NCBI RefSeq assembly: GCF_000011085.1
Contig: NC_006395.1
Coordinates: forward strand, 62,001 to 126,000
DNA from: Haloarcula marismortui ATCC 43049
GTDB lineage: Archaea > Halobacteriota > Halobacteria > Halobacteriales > Haloarculaceae
Direction of reading: 5' to 3'
DNA length: 64,000 nucleotides
Shown: positions 51,922 to 62,177 of the stretch, in pieces
How the letters are laid out: each line of letters starts with the position of its first letter
How positions within the stretch are numbered: position 1 is the first letter of the stretch
Translations under genes and position numbers: made by a program
Notes under the pieces: model-generated
The model's input: only the letters and a program-made list of their open reading frames with translations
Databases searched by the model: none
Told to the model about the DNA's origin: nothing

Positions 51922-53337
51922 CTAGTGCGAACTCAGCCGGTCGGTCCGGCTTCCGTTTCGAACGACGACAGCCAGAGCAACAGTGCCGATGACAGCGATA
52001 ATCACTCGACCGCCAAGTCCCACTGAGATCCCGGCGAGCGACGCGAGCGTGTTCGTCAACAGGAACAACACGACGACGGGGAGAACCCAGCTAACGGTCA
52101 GAAGCCACGGCTTGGCTAGCCATTCGAAACGGGCAGTTCCAGCGCGGAACTCGGCCAGCGCGTCCCCGCGCAGCAGCCAGCCGACGATGACAGTGAATGC
52201 GAACAGCCCGACGGTCAACATCAGGTCTGCGAGCGTGCCGGAGACGAACTGGAACACCGAACTTGTGAGTGCCAGCCCGCTCCCAGTGGCCGCAAGCAGG
52301 ACCGAGACCAGTACCGTGGCCCGGCGTCGCGGGACGCCAAAGCTATCGACGAGCGTTGCCACCGGCGTTTCGAGCAGGCTGATACCGCTGGTCACCGCAG
52401 CCATCAGCACGGTCACAAAGAACGCGGTCGCGACGAGTTCCCCGCCCGGAAGTGTCGCGAATGCCGTCGCGAGCGCGACGAACAGCGCACCGGGGCCGCC
52501 CTGCCCTGGGTCGACGCCCTGGGAAAACAGCAGCGGAATGACGACCAGCCCGGCGAGGACACCAATGAACGTGTTCGAGACCGCGATGACAAGTGTATCC
52601 CGCGGGAGCGATGCGTTGTCGTCCAGATACGAGGCGTACGTTAGCATCACTCCAGCACCGAGCGAGAGGGTGAACAGCGCCTGGCCTGCCGCTGGCCCGA
52701 TAACGCTCAGGAAGTTCGCGGCGAGGTATTCGGCGTCAAAACTGAGATAGAACGCGTAGCCGGCGGCCGTCCCCGGCTGGGTGGCTGTCCACACAGCGAG
52801 GCCGAGCAAGATAATTACAACACCGGGAAGCATCACCTTCGAGACGCGTTCGATACCGTTGCTTATGCCAAAGAAAACGATGGCAGCAACGATACCGAGG
52901 AATAGCAGGTGAAAGGCGACCGCTTCGAGGCCAAAGCTCATTGCCCCGAAGTACTGCTGGGGCTGCCCGAAGTACGTCCCAACCGGTGAGACGAGCGTGT
53001 AGCGAAGGATCCACCCGCCGACGACAGAGTAGAACGAGAGGATGACGAGCGTTGTGAGGACGTTAAACGCGCCCAGCCACGACCCCCAGCGGGAGCCGGT
53101 GAGCGAGCGCAACGCCGCGGTTGGCGTCTGTCGGCCACAGCGTCCGAGGACGAACTCAGCGAGCAATCCTGGGACGCCGATGCCGACGACAACGAGCAGG
53201 TAGACGATGAGGAACGCACTGCCACCGTTTCCGGCGGTCAGCCACGGGAACCGCCAGATGTTCCCCAGACCTGCCGCACCGCCGACGGCAGCAAGCACGA
53301 AACCGAGGTTCGATATCCATGAGTCACGATCGGACAT
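51922..53337 (-). CDS. Neurotransmitter:sodium symporter (NSS) family transporter
   Basis: A 471-residue Na+-coupled transporter with about 12 membrane segments. The first helix bears the NSS signature FVLAAVGGAAGLGNIWRFPW, with the unwound Na+/substrate region, and GGSAFLIVYLL follows. Members import amino acids or related amines. The substrate is unclear. It is leftward and separated from the urt operon by about 180 bp. Confidence 0.9.
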   Translation of the reverse strand: MSDRDSWISNLGFVLAAVGGAAGLGNIWRFPWLTAGNGGSAFLIVYLLVVVGIGVPGLLAEFVLGRCGRQTPTAALRSLTGSRWGSWLGAFNVLTTLVILSFYSVVGGWILRYTLVSPVGTYFGQPQQYFGAMSFGLEAVAFHLLFLGIVAAIVFFGISNGIERVSKVMLPGVVIILLGLAVWTATQPGTAAGYAFYLSFDAEYLAANFLSVIGPAAGQALFTLSLGAGVMLTYASYLDDNASLPRDTLVIAVSNTFIGVLAGLVVIPLLFSQGVDPGQGGPGALFVALATAFATLPGGELVATAFFVTVLMAAVTSGISLLETPVATLVDSFGVPRRRATVLVSVLLAATGSGLALTSSVFQFVSGTLADLMLTVGLFAFTVIVGWLLRGDALAEFRAGTARFEWLAKPWLLTVSWVLPVVVLFLLTNTLASLAGISVGLGGRVIIAVIGTVALAVVVRNGSRTDRLSSH

Positions 53338-53514
53338 TCGTGTACAGGTCTGTTCAGTGGGTACTCAAGTTCCTGTTGATTCGGTTGCTTGCGTGTAATC
53401 AGGAAGGAATTAGGTAGCCGACAGTCCACTCGCGTCCGAACTTCCGTCCGTCGTTCCACAGGCGACCGTCCGAAGGCGGGTGCCAGCAGCGTGGAACGGC
53501 GACGGCAGTCCGTC

Positions 53515-54213
53515 TCAGACCGCGAGGTACTCCGCAATCGCGTCCTCGTCGGCAATAGTCGACGGACCGAGTTCGTCAACGACCGTGCCACGCTCCATCG
53601 CGTAACAGCGGTCGGCCATCTCGCGGATGACCCCGAGGTTCTGCTCAACGAACAGAATCGTCGTCCCGAGGTCGTCGTTGATTGTCTGCATATCCTGGCT
53701 GATCTGGTCGACGATAGAGGGCTGGATGCCCTCGGACGGTTCATCGAGCAAGAGCAAGTCAGGATTCGAGACCAGTGCGCGGCCGATGGCGAGCATCTGC
53801 TGTTGCCCGCCCGAGAGCGTTCCGGCTTCCTGACTGGCCCGTTCTTCGAGCACGGGGAAGTAATCGTATATCTGGTCGTACAGCGTTTCGTCGCTCTCCG
53901 ACCGGATGGTCTCGCCCATCTTGATGTTCTGCTCGACGGTTAGCTTGGGGAACACGTCCCGGCCCTGCGGGATGTAGCCGATTCCGGCCCGGGCGCGCTC
54001 GTCAGCACTCGCGTGAGTCACGTCCGTGCCGTCGTAGCTGATGGTCCCCTCGCTGGGCTCCAGCAAGCCCATCACCGTCTTCAGCAGCGTCGTCTTGCCG
54101 ACGCCGTTTTTCCCCATCACCCCGACGATTTCTTCCTCCTCGACGGAGAGGTCCACATCCCGCAGTATCGGCGTTGTGTCGTAGGCTGCAGAAACCTCGT
54201 CGAGTTCGAGCAT
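53515..54213 (-). CDS. urtE: Urea ABC transporter ATP-binding protein UrtE
   Basis: A 232-residue LivF-type ATPase: Walker A GKNGVGKTT, signature LSGGQQQ, and Walker B LLLLDEPSEGIQP, the last being typical of UrtE. It powers branched-chain-type import of urea with UrtD. Start ATG 54213 sits 6 bases after GGAGGTGA; another ATG at 54216 is only 3 bases away. It overlaps the urtD stop, so translation is coupled. It is the last gene of urtABCDE. Confidence 0.9.
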   Translation of the reverse strand: MLELDEVSAAYDTTPILRDVDLSVEEEEIVGVMGKNGVGKTTLLKTVMGLLEPSEGTISYDGTDVTHASADERARAGIGYIPQGRDVFPKLTVEQNIKMGETIRSESDETLYDQIYDYFPVLEERASQEAGTLSGGQQQMLAIGRALVSNPDLLLLDEPSEGIQPSIVDQISQDMQTINDDLGTTILFVEQNLGVIREMADRCYAMERGTVVDELGPSTIADEDAIAEYLAV

Positions 54214-55019
54214 CATGACTCACCTCCCAGATATATCCGCTGGACCTCTGGGTCGGATTCGATTTCTTCAATCGGTCCCTCGCGGAACACCTCACCGTTG
54301 TGCAGGACGGTCACTTCTTCGGCGATGCTCGCGACGAAGTCGGTGTCGTGTTCGATAACAATGAAGGCGATCCCTTCCTCCTCGTTGAGCCGCCTGATCC
54401 GCTCGGCAATAGCTTCGCGTTCGGCCACGTCGAGGCCGGCGACCGGCTCGTCCAGCAGGAGCAGGTCGGGTTCGAGCGCGGCGGCCATCCCGATTTCCAG
54501 TTGCTGCTGTTGGCCGTGTGAGAGTTGCGACGCAGCAACGTCCTCGTAGCCGGTAAGGCCCGCAGCCTCGATAGCCTCGGCGACCAGCCGCCGTCGCTCC
54601 TCCCCGTCGGCGAACTGCTGGACGGGGAGCCTGACGTTCTCTCTGACACTCAGGTCACCGTACACGGACGGGACCTGGAATTTCATACTGATACCGCGAG
54701 AAACCCGCTCATGTGGGTCGAGGTCAGTGATGTCGTGGCCGTTGTAGTAGATACTGCCGTCGCTGGCCTCGTACGTCCCGGTAATCAGGTTCAGTAACGT
54801 TGACTTGCCAGCGCCGTTTGGGCCGATGAGACAGCGTAGTTCCCCCTCGGCGACCGAGAAGTCCACGTCGTCAGTGGCGGTGAACCCGCCGAACTGCTTG
54901 ACGAGCCCGTCGGTCTGTAGCAGTGTCTCCGTTCTGTCACCCGTTGCCAGTTCCGCAGCGGTTTGCCGGACGTTCGGTCCAAGCGGGTCGATGTCGGATT
55001 CGGTTTCAGTATCACTCAT
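54213..55019 (-). CDS. urtD: Urea ABC transporter ATP-binding protein UrtD
   Basis: A 268-residue LivG-type ATPase with a Walker A GPNGAGKST near residue 69 and a Walker B LLLLDEPVAGLD. The signature reads LSHGQQQ with His in the second position, a UrtD trait, as is the KFQVPSVY segment. A disordered acidic N-terminus of about 35 residues precedes the domain. It overlaps urtC by one base and urtE at its stop. Confidence 0.92.
   Translation of the reverse strand: MSDTETESDIDPLGPNVRQTAAELATGDRTETLLQTDGLVKQFGGFTATDDVDFSVAEGELRCLIGPNGAGKSTLLNLITGTYEASDGSIYYNGHDITDLDPHERVSRGISMKFQVPSVYGDLSVRENVRLPVQQFADGEERRRLVAEAIEAAGLTGYEDVAASQLSHGQQQQLEIGMAAALEPDLLLLDEPVAGLDVAEREAIAERIRRLNEEEGIAFIVIEHDTDFVASIAEEVTVLHNGEVFREGPIEEIESDPEVQRIYLGGES
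54220..54227 (-). promoter_or_regulatory. Shine-Dalgarno site of urtE
   Basis: GGAGGTGA on the minus strand lies 6 bases before ATG 54213, inside the urtD coding end. It favours that start over the adjacent ATG at 54216. Confidence 0.55.
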
Positions 55020-56173
55020 TAGTCACTCACCTCACTCGGCGTGTCGGGTGCGTCGGCCCCGCCAGCTTCGCCCGGACCGAGTCGAGTTTCGACAATCCGC
55101 TCGTGGAGCCACGGAACGAAGCCGCTCGGAAGGACCAGAATCGTCACCAGCAACAGGGTGCCAAGCAGGACTAGCGCCAGCTCACCCGCCATCGAGATGC
55201 GGAGGTATTCGATGGCGAGCGTGGCGACAACGGCCCCGAGCAAGCTCTTTCTGCCGCCGATGCTCACCCAGATGACCGGCAGCGTCGCGAACAGCAGCGA
55301 AAACACGGTCGGGTCGATGTAGACGTTCCGTGCGGCGTACAGCACACCGGACAGACCCGCAAGCGCGCCCCCCAGCGTGAACACGACGAACTTGATGCGG
55401 GTCACGTTGTAACCGAACATCTCGGTGCGGTCCTCATCCTCCCGGACAGCGACCATCACGCGGCCGTAGTCGGAGTTAACGAGGACCCGCAACCCGAGGT
55501 ACGTCCCGACCAGCAGGAGGAGGACGAGATAGTAGAACGGGCTGATTTCAAAGGATCCGATACCGATAATCCGCATCGGGAACGGGTTGTAGATGAACTG
55601 GTAGGAGGCACCTTCGATGCCGAGCGTCAGCAGCGGGATGTCCGGCATCCCGTTGAACCCGCCCAGTGCCGCCTCACCAATGGCCCACTCGGACCCGGCG
55701 GTCTGGGCCATGAAGGTGTGCATGACGATCGTCGAGACGAGCGTGATGATGGTCACGTAGACATCCCGCACGCCACCGTAGAACATGAAGTAGCCCAGTA
55801 TGGCTGCGCTGACACCGCCGCCGACGATACCGGCGACGACAGCGGCCGTGATACCCCCCGGGGTCGCAAAGTTGATCGAGACGACGCCGAACGTGTAGGC
55901 CCCGATACCGAAGAAGACGACCTGCCCGAAGCTCAGTACGCCCGAGTAGCCCCAGACGACCGACAGCGAAAGCCCCAGCAGGGCCAGCACCATGAACAGC
56001 GACAACTGCGAGCCGTCACCGAAGGCCGGGTAGACGACGAGCGCCGCCACAGCGACGGCGAAGCCGACCCAGAACCCACGCGATTCCCCGATGGTGTTTG
56101 GCCCCTCGAACCGACTGCGAAGCCGGCCCGGGAGCGACCTGTTCGCCTCGCCGTTTGCACTGTTTCTCGACAT
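55019..56173 (-). CDS. urtC: Urea ABC transporter permease UrtC
   Basis: A 384-residue LivM-type permease with about ten membrane segments. The SLSVVWGYSGVLSFGQVVFFGIGAY region is the conserved permease core, and GPNTIGESRGFWVG precedes the first helix. It forms the channel with UrtB. It is preceded by urtB with stop and start adjacent and overlaps urtD by one base. Confidence 0.9.
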   Translation of the reverse strand: MSRNSANGEANRSLPGRLRSRFEGPNTIGESRGFWVGFAVAVAALVVYPAFGDGSQLSLFMVLALLGLSLSVVWGYSGVLSFGQVVFFGIGAYTFGVVSINFATPGGITAAVVAGIVGGGVSAAILGYFMFYGGVRDVYVTIITLVSTIVMHTFMAQTAGSEWAIGEAALGGFNGMPDIPLLTLGIEGASYQFIYNPFPMRIIGIGSFEISPFYYLVLLLLVGTYLGLRVLVNSDYGRVMVAVREDEDRTEMFGYNVTRIKFVVFTLGGALAGLSGVLYAARNVYIDPTVFSLLFATLPVIWVSIGGRKSLLGAVVATLAIEYLRISMAGELALVLLGTLLLVTILVLPSGFVPWLHERIVETRLGPGEAGGADAPDTPSEVSD

Positions 56174-57112
56174 CTAGTCGCTCTCCTGTCTCCGTTTCCG
56201 CAGTTGTTCGATGAACCCGGTGATGCCGTCGGGGAGGAACCGGAGGGCGATGAGCGCAGCGACGAGTAGCGCGATACGGCCGATGAACGTCCCGTAGAGG
56301 TTCGAGAACGTGGCCAGAATCGCCCCGAGGACGCCCCCCGACAGCGCGGTCCCGAGAACGACGCTCGGCCCGCCGACGACGACGGCGACGAACGCCTCGA
56401 CCAGGAACTGGTCGCCAAGCGTCGGCTGCATCGAGATGACTGGGGCGAACAGCGCACCGGTCAGCCCGGCCAGCGCCGAGCCGATGCCGAACGTCAGCAT
56501 GTACATCCGGTCGGTGTTGACGCCCATGGCCTGTGCCGTTTCCTTGTCCTGTATCGTCGCCCGGGCGCGCATCCCGAAGTCGGTCCGGGTGAACAGGTAG
56601 TAGGTAGCCAAGAGCAGCCCGATGCTAACGCCGGCCAAGACGATCCGGTACGTTGAGTAGGAGAACGCCCCGTACGAGATCGCGCCGAACGGCGTGGCTA
56701 TCTGGTCGATGGAGTTCCCGAACCGAATCCGGGCCCCCTGCGTCAGTATCAGGCTGAGCCCGAACGTGGCGACCATCGAATCGGCCAGTCGGTTATACAG
56801 CGGTTCGATGATGTCACGGCCGAGGGTCCGCTGGCTGACCCAGTTGGGCCACGCCCCGGAGATGATGACCCGCTCGGTCAGAATCCCGAAGAGACCAGTG
56901 ACCACGCCGCCAACGAGCATCGCCACGACGAGCGGGAGGCCGAGTTGCGTCACGGCCAGCGTCGCGGTGTAGGCACCGATGAGGATGAACTCCCCGTGTG
57001 CCAGATTGATGACGCCCATAATCCCGAAGATGATGGCCAACCCCGCCGCGGCGAGCACGATGAACGCGAAGCTATCGAGGAACTGAAGCGCGAGGTTGAT
57101 CCCGTTTACCAT
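56174..57112 (-). CDS. urtB: Urea ABC transporter permease UrtB
   Basis: A 312-residue LivH-type permease with about eight membrane segments. GIMGVINLAHGEFILIGAY is the characteristic helix-loop of this family, and FGNSIDQ and MYMLTFGIGSALAG follow. The start is ATG 57112, 2 bp after urtA ends. It pairs with UrtC. Confidence 0.9.
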   Translation of the reverse strand: MVNGINLALQFLDSFAFIVLAAAGLAIIFGIMGVINLAHGEFILIGAYTATLAVTQLGLPLVVAMLVGGVVTGLFGILTERVIISGAWPNWVSQRTLGRDIIEPLYNRLADSMVATFGLSLILTQGARIRFGNSIDQIATPFGAISYGAFSYSTYRIVLAGVSIGLLLATYYLFTRTDFGMRARATIQDKETAQAMGVNTDRMYMLTFGIGSALAGLTGALFAPVISMQPTLGDQFLVEAFVAVVVGGPSVVLGTALSGGVLGAILATFSNLYGTFIGRIALLVAALIALRFLPDGITGFIEQLRKRRQESD

Positions 57113-57114
57113 CC

Positions 57115-58422
57115 CTACTCGGCCTCCTCGTAGTAGTCCACCGGGGTGTACTGGGTCTGTTCCGGGTTTTCGGGGAGGTTGCAGCCGGCCGTCTCCGAGA
57201 GGAACGTCTCGGGTATCTGGCGGTTCTCGACGGCTTCGACGTTGTGGTCGTCGTCGGCGCGCATAATCCACATGTGGTGGTCGACGTGGTGGGTCGCGCC
57301 GTCAAGACGGATTGTCTCACCCTCCGGTGCTTCAGGTGCCTCCTCGGTGCCGAGTTCGATGCCCGACTCCAGAGCGTCGATGACTTCCGGCTGTTCGGTG
57401 GTCCCGGCCTGCTCGACGGCTTTCTTGTACATATACGTCGAGAAGTAGTTGGTCTCGGCCTCCTCGTTGAGGTACGGGGCATCAGGGTACATCTCGAAGT
57501 ATCGGTCGACGAAGCCGCCATCGCCGGTGTTGCTGTCGGTCGGCACCTCCTCCATGTAGTTGACGCCCGCGTAGATGTTGGCCATCGCCGGGGCGTCGAG
57601 CCGTCGGTGCTCGTATCCCTGTGCCATTGCCGTCGAAGTGCCGATTGGCACGTCGAGACCGGCCGAGGCCTTCTGCTCGTAGAACGACGTGTGGTTCGCG
57701 CCAACGAGCATCGACATCACGAAGTCCGGGTCGGCCTCCTGAATCCGGTTGATGGTCGACCCGAAGGAGGACTCGCTCAGCGGGATGAACTCCTCGCCGA
57801 GGACGTTCGCATCGTTTTCGTTTGCCAGCACCTTCACCCAGTCCGCGGAGAGCTGGCCGAAGTTGTAGTCAGCCGCAATGGTGTAGATGTCCGGGCCGAA
57901 CTCCTCGACCAGATACGGGAGGACGATACCGAGTTGCTGGCGGGCGGTCGGGCCGACCGCGAAGGTGAATTCGTCACAGACGCCGCCCTCGTACTGGGTG
58001 GTGTAGAAGTAGAGCTGTTCGTTGCGGTCGATTATCGGACGGATGGCTTCCCGGGTTGCTGAGGAGTAGCCGGCCCACAGTGCGTCGACGTTCTCCTCGT
58101 TGATCGCCGTGCGGGTGAGTTCCTGATAGCGCTGATTGTCCGACTGTGGGTCGCGCTGGAACGTCTCGATTTGCTTCCCGTCGATACCGCCGTTAGCATT
58201 GATTTCCTCGATGGCGAGCATCGACGCCTTTGCCTTCGGGTCGCCGACGAGGGCGAAGTTCCCGGACTGGTCCTCTAGCACCCCGATTTTGAGCGTGTCG
58301 GTACTGCTCGCGGTGTCCGTCGAGGTCCCGCCTTCACCGGCAGAACAGCCGGCGAGGCCGGTAACGAGTGCGGCCCCGCTCGCGCCGAGGAACTGACGGC
58401 GGCTGACAGACGAGCGATTCAT
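57115..58422 (-). CDS. urtA: Urea ABC transporter substrate-binding lipoprotein UrtA
   Basis: A 435-residue exported binding protein. A Tat signal (SVSRRQFLGASG) and a LAGC lipobox at about residues 23-26 anchor it outside the membrane. The mature part is a periplasmic binding protein fold of the amide/urea (FmdD/UrtA) type, with DTLKIGVLEDQSGNFA and AGYSSATREAIRP. It captures urea or short amides and hands them to UrtBC. ATG 58422 overlaps the stop of a 50-codon upstream frame (ATGA). Confidence 0.92.
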   Translation of the reverse strand: MNRSSVSRRQFLGASGAALVTGLAGCSAGEGGTSTDTASSTDTLKIGVLEDQSGNFALVGDPKAKASMLAIEEINANGGIDGKQIETFQRDPQSDNQRYQELTRTAINEENVDALWAGYSSATREAIRPIIDRNEQLYFYTTQYEGGVCDEFTFAVGPTARQQLGIVLPYLVEEFGPDIYTIAADYNFGQLSADWVKVLANENDANVLGEEFIPLSESSFGSTINRIQEADPDFVMSMLVGANHTSFYEQKASAGLDVPIGTSTAMAQGYEHRRLDAPAMANIYAGVNYMEEVPTDSNTGDGGFVDRYFEMYPDAPYLNEEAETNYFSTYMYKKAVEQAGTTEQPEVIDALESGIELGTEEAPEAPEGETIRLDGATHHVDHHMWIMRADDDHNVEAVENRQIPETFLSETAGCNLPENPEQTQYTPVDYYEEAE

Positions 58423-58571
58423 GCGTCTCCCTCCGATACTAGGTTCTTGTTAGGATTATTATGTCCATTATCTTTGGCCATCTCTCGTTCTTTACTCACA
58501 ATATCCAAACGTTCGTCCATGATTTCGTTCACAGTGTTGCCGTCTGGGAGGGAGAAAATAAGTTTTACCAC
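58419..58571 (-). CDS. Possible 50-codon frame coupled to urtA
   Basis: From a GTG at 58571 the minus strand gives a frame of 50 residues (VKLIFSLPDGNTVNEIMDER, then an Asp/Lys/Asn-rich helix) whose TGA overlaps the urtA ATG. The overlap mirrors the ATGA links inside the urt and ure operons. The codons are AT-rich, unlike the neighbours, so chance is a real alternative. It may be a small leader peptide that couples translation to urtA. Confidence 0.3.
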   Translation of the reverse strand: MVKLIFSLPDGNTVNEIMDERLDIVSKEREMAKDNGHNNPNKNLVSEGDA

Positions 58572-59054
58572 TCTTATCTTATATTGTCCACCACATAGTC
58601 TTGAGAGTATAAGGTCGTCAAAGGATATGGCGAATAGTCAGCGAAAGCAGTAGTGCTGCCGATAAAATTTGAACTATTCCGCTATTTTGTGCCGCTGTCG
58701 GTCAATGGGACAAAAGAACAAATTGCTGGCGTTGTTCCGGTGCAGTGACCTGTACGACCGTTGTCAGTCAAATCTGGCTTCTGCGTCCCGAAATCACCCG
58801 CTGTATGCTCGCCCGCGCTGTAAGTGTCGCCGGTCACCGAAACCACCGGTAGACTGGACGTGAGTCGTGTTGGCTTCGGGAAGTAGGACAGTTCGATAGT
58901 CGAACCCCTTTATCTAGGGTCGAAACTTTAGCATTTAATCCGGTTCTCGATATAGAGGCGTCACTTGCGCAGAGAGCAATCATTTTAGTATGTGTATTCA
59001 AAGAGAAGGGCAGATGATAGACAAACAGTCAGAAATACTCGGGGCGGTGGCGCG
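58572..59054. other. Divergent region between urt and ure operons
   Basis: No larger gene. It must hold the promoters for both nitrogen operons; AT-rich runs at about 58925-58940 and 58980-58995 are candidates for the ure side. No symmetric operator is obvious. Confidence 0.45.
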
Positions 59055-59058
59055 ATGA
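59014..59058 (+). CDS. Possible 14-codon leader peptide coupled to ureB
   Basis: ATG 59014 opens a frame of 14 residues ([14 protein letters not shown]) with its TGA at 59056-59058 overlapping the ureB ATG at 59055. A purine-rich GAGAAGGG lies 3-10 bases upstream as a possible ribosome-binding site. It might couple translation into the urease operon. Chance cannot be excluded. Confidence 0.3.
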   Translation: MIDKQSEILGAVAR

Positions 59059-59471
59059 GCGATGGACTCGTGCCCGGTGAGGTCATCCCGGGTGAAGGGA
59101 CAGTGACGCTGAACGAAGGCCGAGAGAGGACGGAAGTGACTGTCGGGAACACCGGCGACAGACCCTCGCAAGTCGGGTCGCACTTCCACTTTTTCGAGGC
59201 CAACGCGGCGCTGGAGTTCGACCGCGAAGCGGCCATGGGGATGCGGCTGAACATCCCTGCCGGCACGGCTGTCCGGTTCGAACCTGGTGACGAGCAAACG
59301 GTCGAACTCGTCGAAATCGGTGGGAAGCGACGCGCCCACGGGATGAACGGACTTGTCAACGGGAGCGTCGACGGCGAGACGGGCGACGCGGTCGAACGCA
59401 TGCGTGCGGCAGGATTTGGAGACACAGGCGAGGCGGCACCGGACGACGGCGACACGGAGTCCGACCAATGA
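59055..59471 (+). CDS. ureB: Urease beta subunit UreB
   Basis: A 138-residue urease beta subunit starting [11 protein letters not shown], with the [19 protein letters not shown] core. It forms the structural shell around the alpha subunit. An extra acidic tail of about 35 residues (DDGDTESDQ) goes beyond the bacterial length. The ATG at 59055 is chosen because an in-frame ATG at 58992 adds a basic extension. It overlaps ureC by four bases (ATGA). Confidence 0.93.
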   Translation: MSDGLVPGEVIPGEGTVTLNEGRERTEVTVGNTGDRPSQVGSHFHFFEANAALEFDREAAMGMRLNIPAGTAVRFEPGDEQTVELVEIGGKRRAHGMNGLVNGSVDGETGDAVERMRAAGFGDTGEAAPDDGDTESDQ

Positions 59472-61174
59472 CACGCGACATTGACCGCGAGAACTACGCC
59501 GAACTGTACGGGCCGACGACGGGCGACAAAGTCCGGCTGGGCGATACGGAGCTGTTCGCCAAGGTCGAAGAGGACCTACGCACCCACGGCGACGAGGCAG
59601 TGTTCGGCGGCGGGAAAACGCTCCGGGACGGGCTGGGAATGGCTCCCGGCGTCACACAGGCGGAGGGCGCACTCGACTGGGTGCTGACGAACGCGACGAT
59701 TATCGACCCGATACTGGGTATCGTTGCCGCCGATATCGGCATTCGAAACGGGGAAATCGCCGGCATCGGGAAAGCCGGCAACCCCGACACAATGGACGGC
59801 GTCGACATGGTCGTCGGCCCGTCGACGGATGTCTATCCGGCTGAGGGGAAGATAGCAACCGCCGGCGGCCTCGATATCCACATTCACTTCAACTCCGCAC
59901 AGCTTCACGAACACGCGCTGTCAGGCGGTATCACGACGATGCTCGGCGGGGGGTACGGCGGCGGCGCAACCACCTGTACTACCGGGCCAGAGAATGTCAA
60001 GCGCTTCCTGCAGGCCGCCGAGGCGTGGCCGGTCAACGTCGGTTTCTACGGGAAGGGCAACGCCTCCGACCCGGGCCCGCTCCGCGAGCAGGTCGAGGCC
60101 GGTGTCTGTGGGCTGAAACTACACGAAGACTGGGGGTCGACCCCGGAAACCATCAACACCTGCCTCGAAGTCGCCGAAGACGAGGACGTGCAGGTGTGCA
60201 TGCACACCGATACGCTGAACGAAGCCGGCTTCCTCGAGAACACTTTCGGGGCTGTCGACGGGCGGACGATGCACCTGTTCCACATCGAGGGCGCTGGCGG
60301 TGGTCACGCGCCGGACATCATGGAGATGGTCGGCGAGCCGAACATGCTGCCGTCGTCGACGAATCCATCGATGCCGTACACCGACAACACGTTCGACGAG
60401 CATCTGGACATGGTGATGGTGTGTCACCACCTCAACCCTGACGTGCCGGAAGACGTGGCCTTCGCCGAATCCCGCGTTCGCGCGGAGACCATCGCCGCCG
60501 AGGACGTGCTCCACGACATGGGCGCGATTTCGATGATGACCTCCGACTCCCAGGCGATGGGGCGGATAGCCGAGGTCATTCCGCGGACGTGGCAGACAGC
60601 CTCGAAGATGAAATCCCAGCGTGGCCCGCTGCCCGAAGACGAAGGGACGGGCGCGGACAACCACCGTATCAAGCGCTACATCGCCAAGTACACCGTCAAT
60701 CCTGCTATCAGCGCCGGCATCGAAGAGCACGTCGGGACACTCGAACCCGGCAAGCTTGCCGACATCTGCCTGTGGGACCCCGCGTTCTTCGGCGTCAAGC
60801 CGGCGATGACGTTCAAGGGCGGCTTCCCGGTCCATTCGGAGATGGGCGAAGCCAACGGGTCACTGATGACCTGCGAGCCGATTCTCCAGCGCGAACGCGC
60901 CGGTGCGGTCGGCAAAGCCAAGCACGCCATTTCGCTGTCGTTCGTCTCCCCGGCGGCCGCCGAGGCCGGCATCGACGAGGAGTACGGACTCGACTCCCGC
61001 GTCGTGCCAATCGAGGGCGCACGGACGCCCGGCAAAGACGACATGGTGTACAACAGCTACTGTCCGGATGACATCGAGGTCGACCCGGAGACCTTCGAGG
61101 TCCGGGTCGACGGCGAGCACGTCACCTGTGAACCGTCTTCCGAACTCCCACTTGCGCAGCGATACCTGCTATGA
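59468..61174 (+). CDS. ureC: Urease alpha subunit UreC
   Basis: A 568-residue catalytic subunit that hydrolyses urea to ammonia and carbamate. All nickel-site residues are present: H138 and H140 (DIHIHF), the carbamylated K217 (GLKLHEDWG), H246, H272 ([10 protein letters not shown]) and D360 ([10 protein letters not shown]), plus the mobile-flap C319-H320 ([10 protein letters not shown]). Length matches bacterial UreC. It sits second in the ureBCAGDEF operon with overlapping starts. Confidence 0.97.
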
Positions 61175-61557
61175 AACTCACAGCCAAAGAACAGGAACGA
61201 CTCACGGTCTTTACCGCCGCAGAGGTCGCGCGGCGCCGCAAGGAACGCGGTGTCCCGCTGAACCACCCCGAAGCCGTCGCTTACATCAGCGACTGGTGCA
61301 TCGAACGCGGTCGTGACGGCCAGTCGGTCGCCGAAATCCGGTCCGGTGCGTCGAAACTGCTCGGCCGAGAGGACGTGATGGACGGCGTGCCGGAGATGAT
61401 AGACATGATTCAGGTCGAACCGGTGTTCCCCGACGGAACCAAACTGGTCACGGTTCACGACCCGATTCGGTCCGACAGTGTTGGGTCCGCTGACGACGAA
61501 ACGACGGAGTCAGAGGCGGCGACCGATGGCGGGGACTCGGCGGGGACAGACGAATGA
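61171..61557 (+). CDS. ureA: Urease gamma subunit UreA
   Basis: A 128-residue gamma subunit starting [20 protein letters not shown], with the [10 protein letters not shown] helix and VMDGVPEMI. It is normally about 100 residues; here an acidic tail of about 28 residues ([14 protein letters not shown]) extends it. It overlaps ureC and ureG by ATGA junctions. It completes the (alpha-beta-gamma)3 urease. Confidence 0.94.
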
Positions 61558-62177
61558 GTCTCACACACCGCGACGTGGCGACGGTCGGTATCGGCGGGCC
61601 GGTCGGTTCCGGCAAAACCTCGCTACTGACCGCGCTCGTTCCCGAACTGCGCGACCAGGGGCTTGATGTGGGTGTCATCGCCAACGATATTCTCACACAG
61701 GAGGACGCGGACGTGCTCCGCGAGCGCTTCGCCGGGGTCGTCCCGGAAGACCTCGTCGCTGGCGTCGAGACAGGCGCGTGCCCGCACACAGGTATCCGTG
61801 AAGACCCGTCGATGAACCTCCAGCAAATCGATTCCTTCCTGGCAGACCACCCAGAGCTGGACCTGGTGCTGGTCGAGAGCGGCGGCGACAACCTCGCGGC
61901 GACGTTCAACCCCGAGCTCGCCGATTACTCTCTGTACGTCATTTCGGTCGCCGAGGGGGAGGACATCCCCCGAAAACGCGGCCCGGGGGTCGTCGACTGT
62001 GACCTACTCGTCGTCAACAAGACTGACCTCGCGCCCCACGTCGGCGCTGACCTCGACGTGATGGAGCACGACGCAAACGAGGTTCGGGACGGACCCGTCG
62101 TCTTCACCAACTGCAAAGACGAGACGAATATCGACACGGTGCTGTCGCACGTCCGTGACGGGGTGCTGTTCGCCTGA
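61554..62177 (+). CDS. ureG: Urease accessory GTPase UreG
   Basis: A 207-residue GTPase that drives nickel insertion into urease. The P-loop [10 protein letters not shown] is near residues 13-22, the metal-binding C-P-H motif occurs in [12 protein letters not shown], and the G4 motif NKTD is in LLVVNKTDL. The stop overlaps the ureD ATG by one base. It acts with UreE, UreF and UreD on the apo-urease. Confidence 0.96.

Noticed and set aside
57244-58062. Plus-strand ORF of 272 codons
   Set aside because: It is antisense to urtA; Val/Arg-rich without domain features.
58447-58653. Plus-strand ORF of 68 codons upstream of urease
   Set aside because: AT-rich, without motif, and opposite the frame that ends on the urtA start; neither strand is strongly supported.
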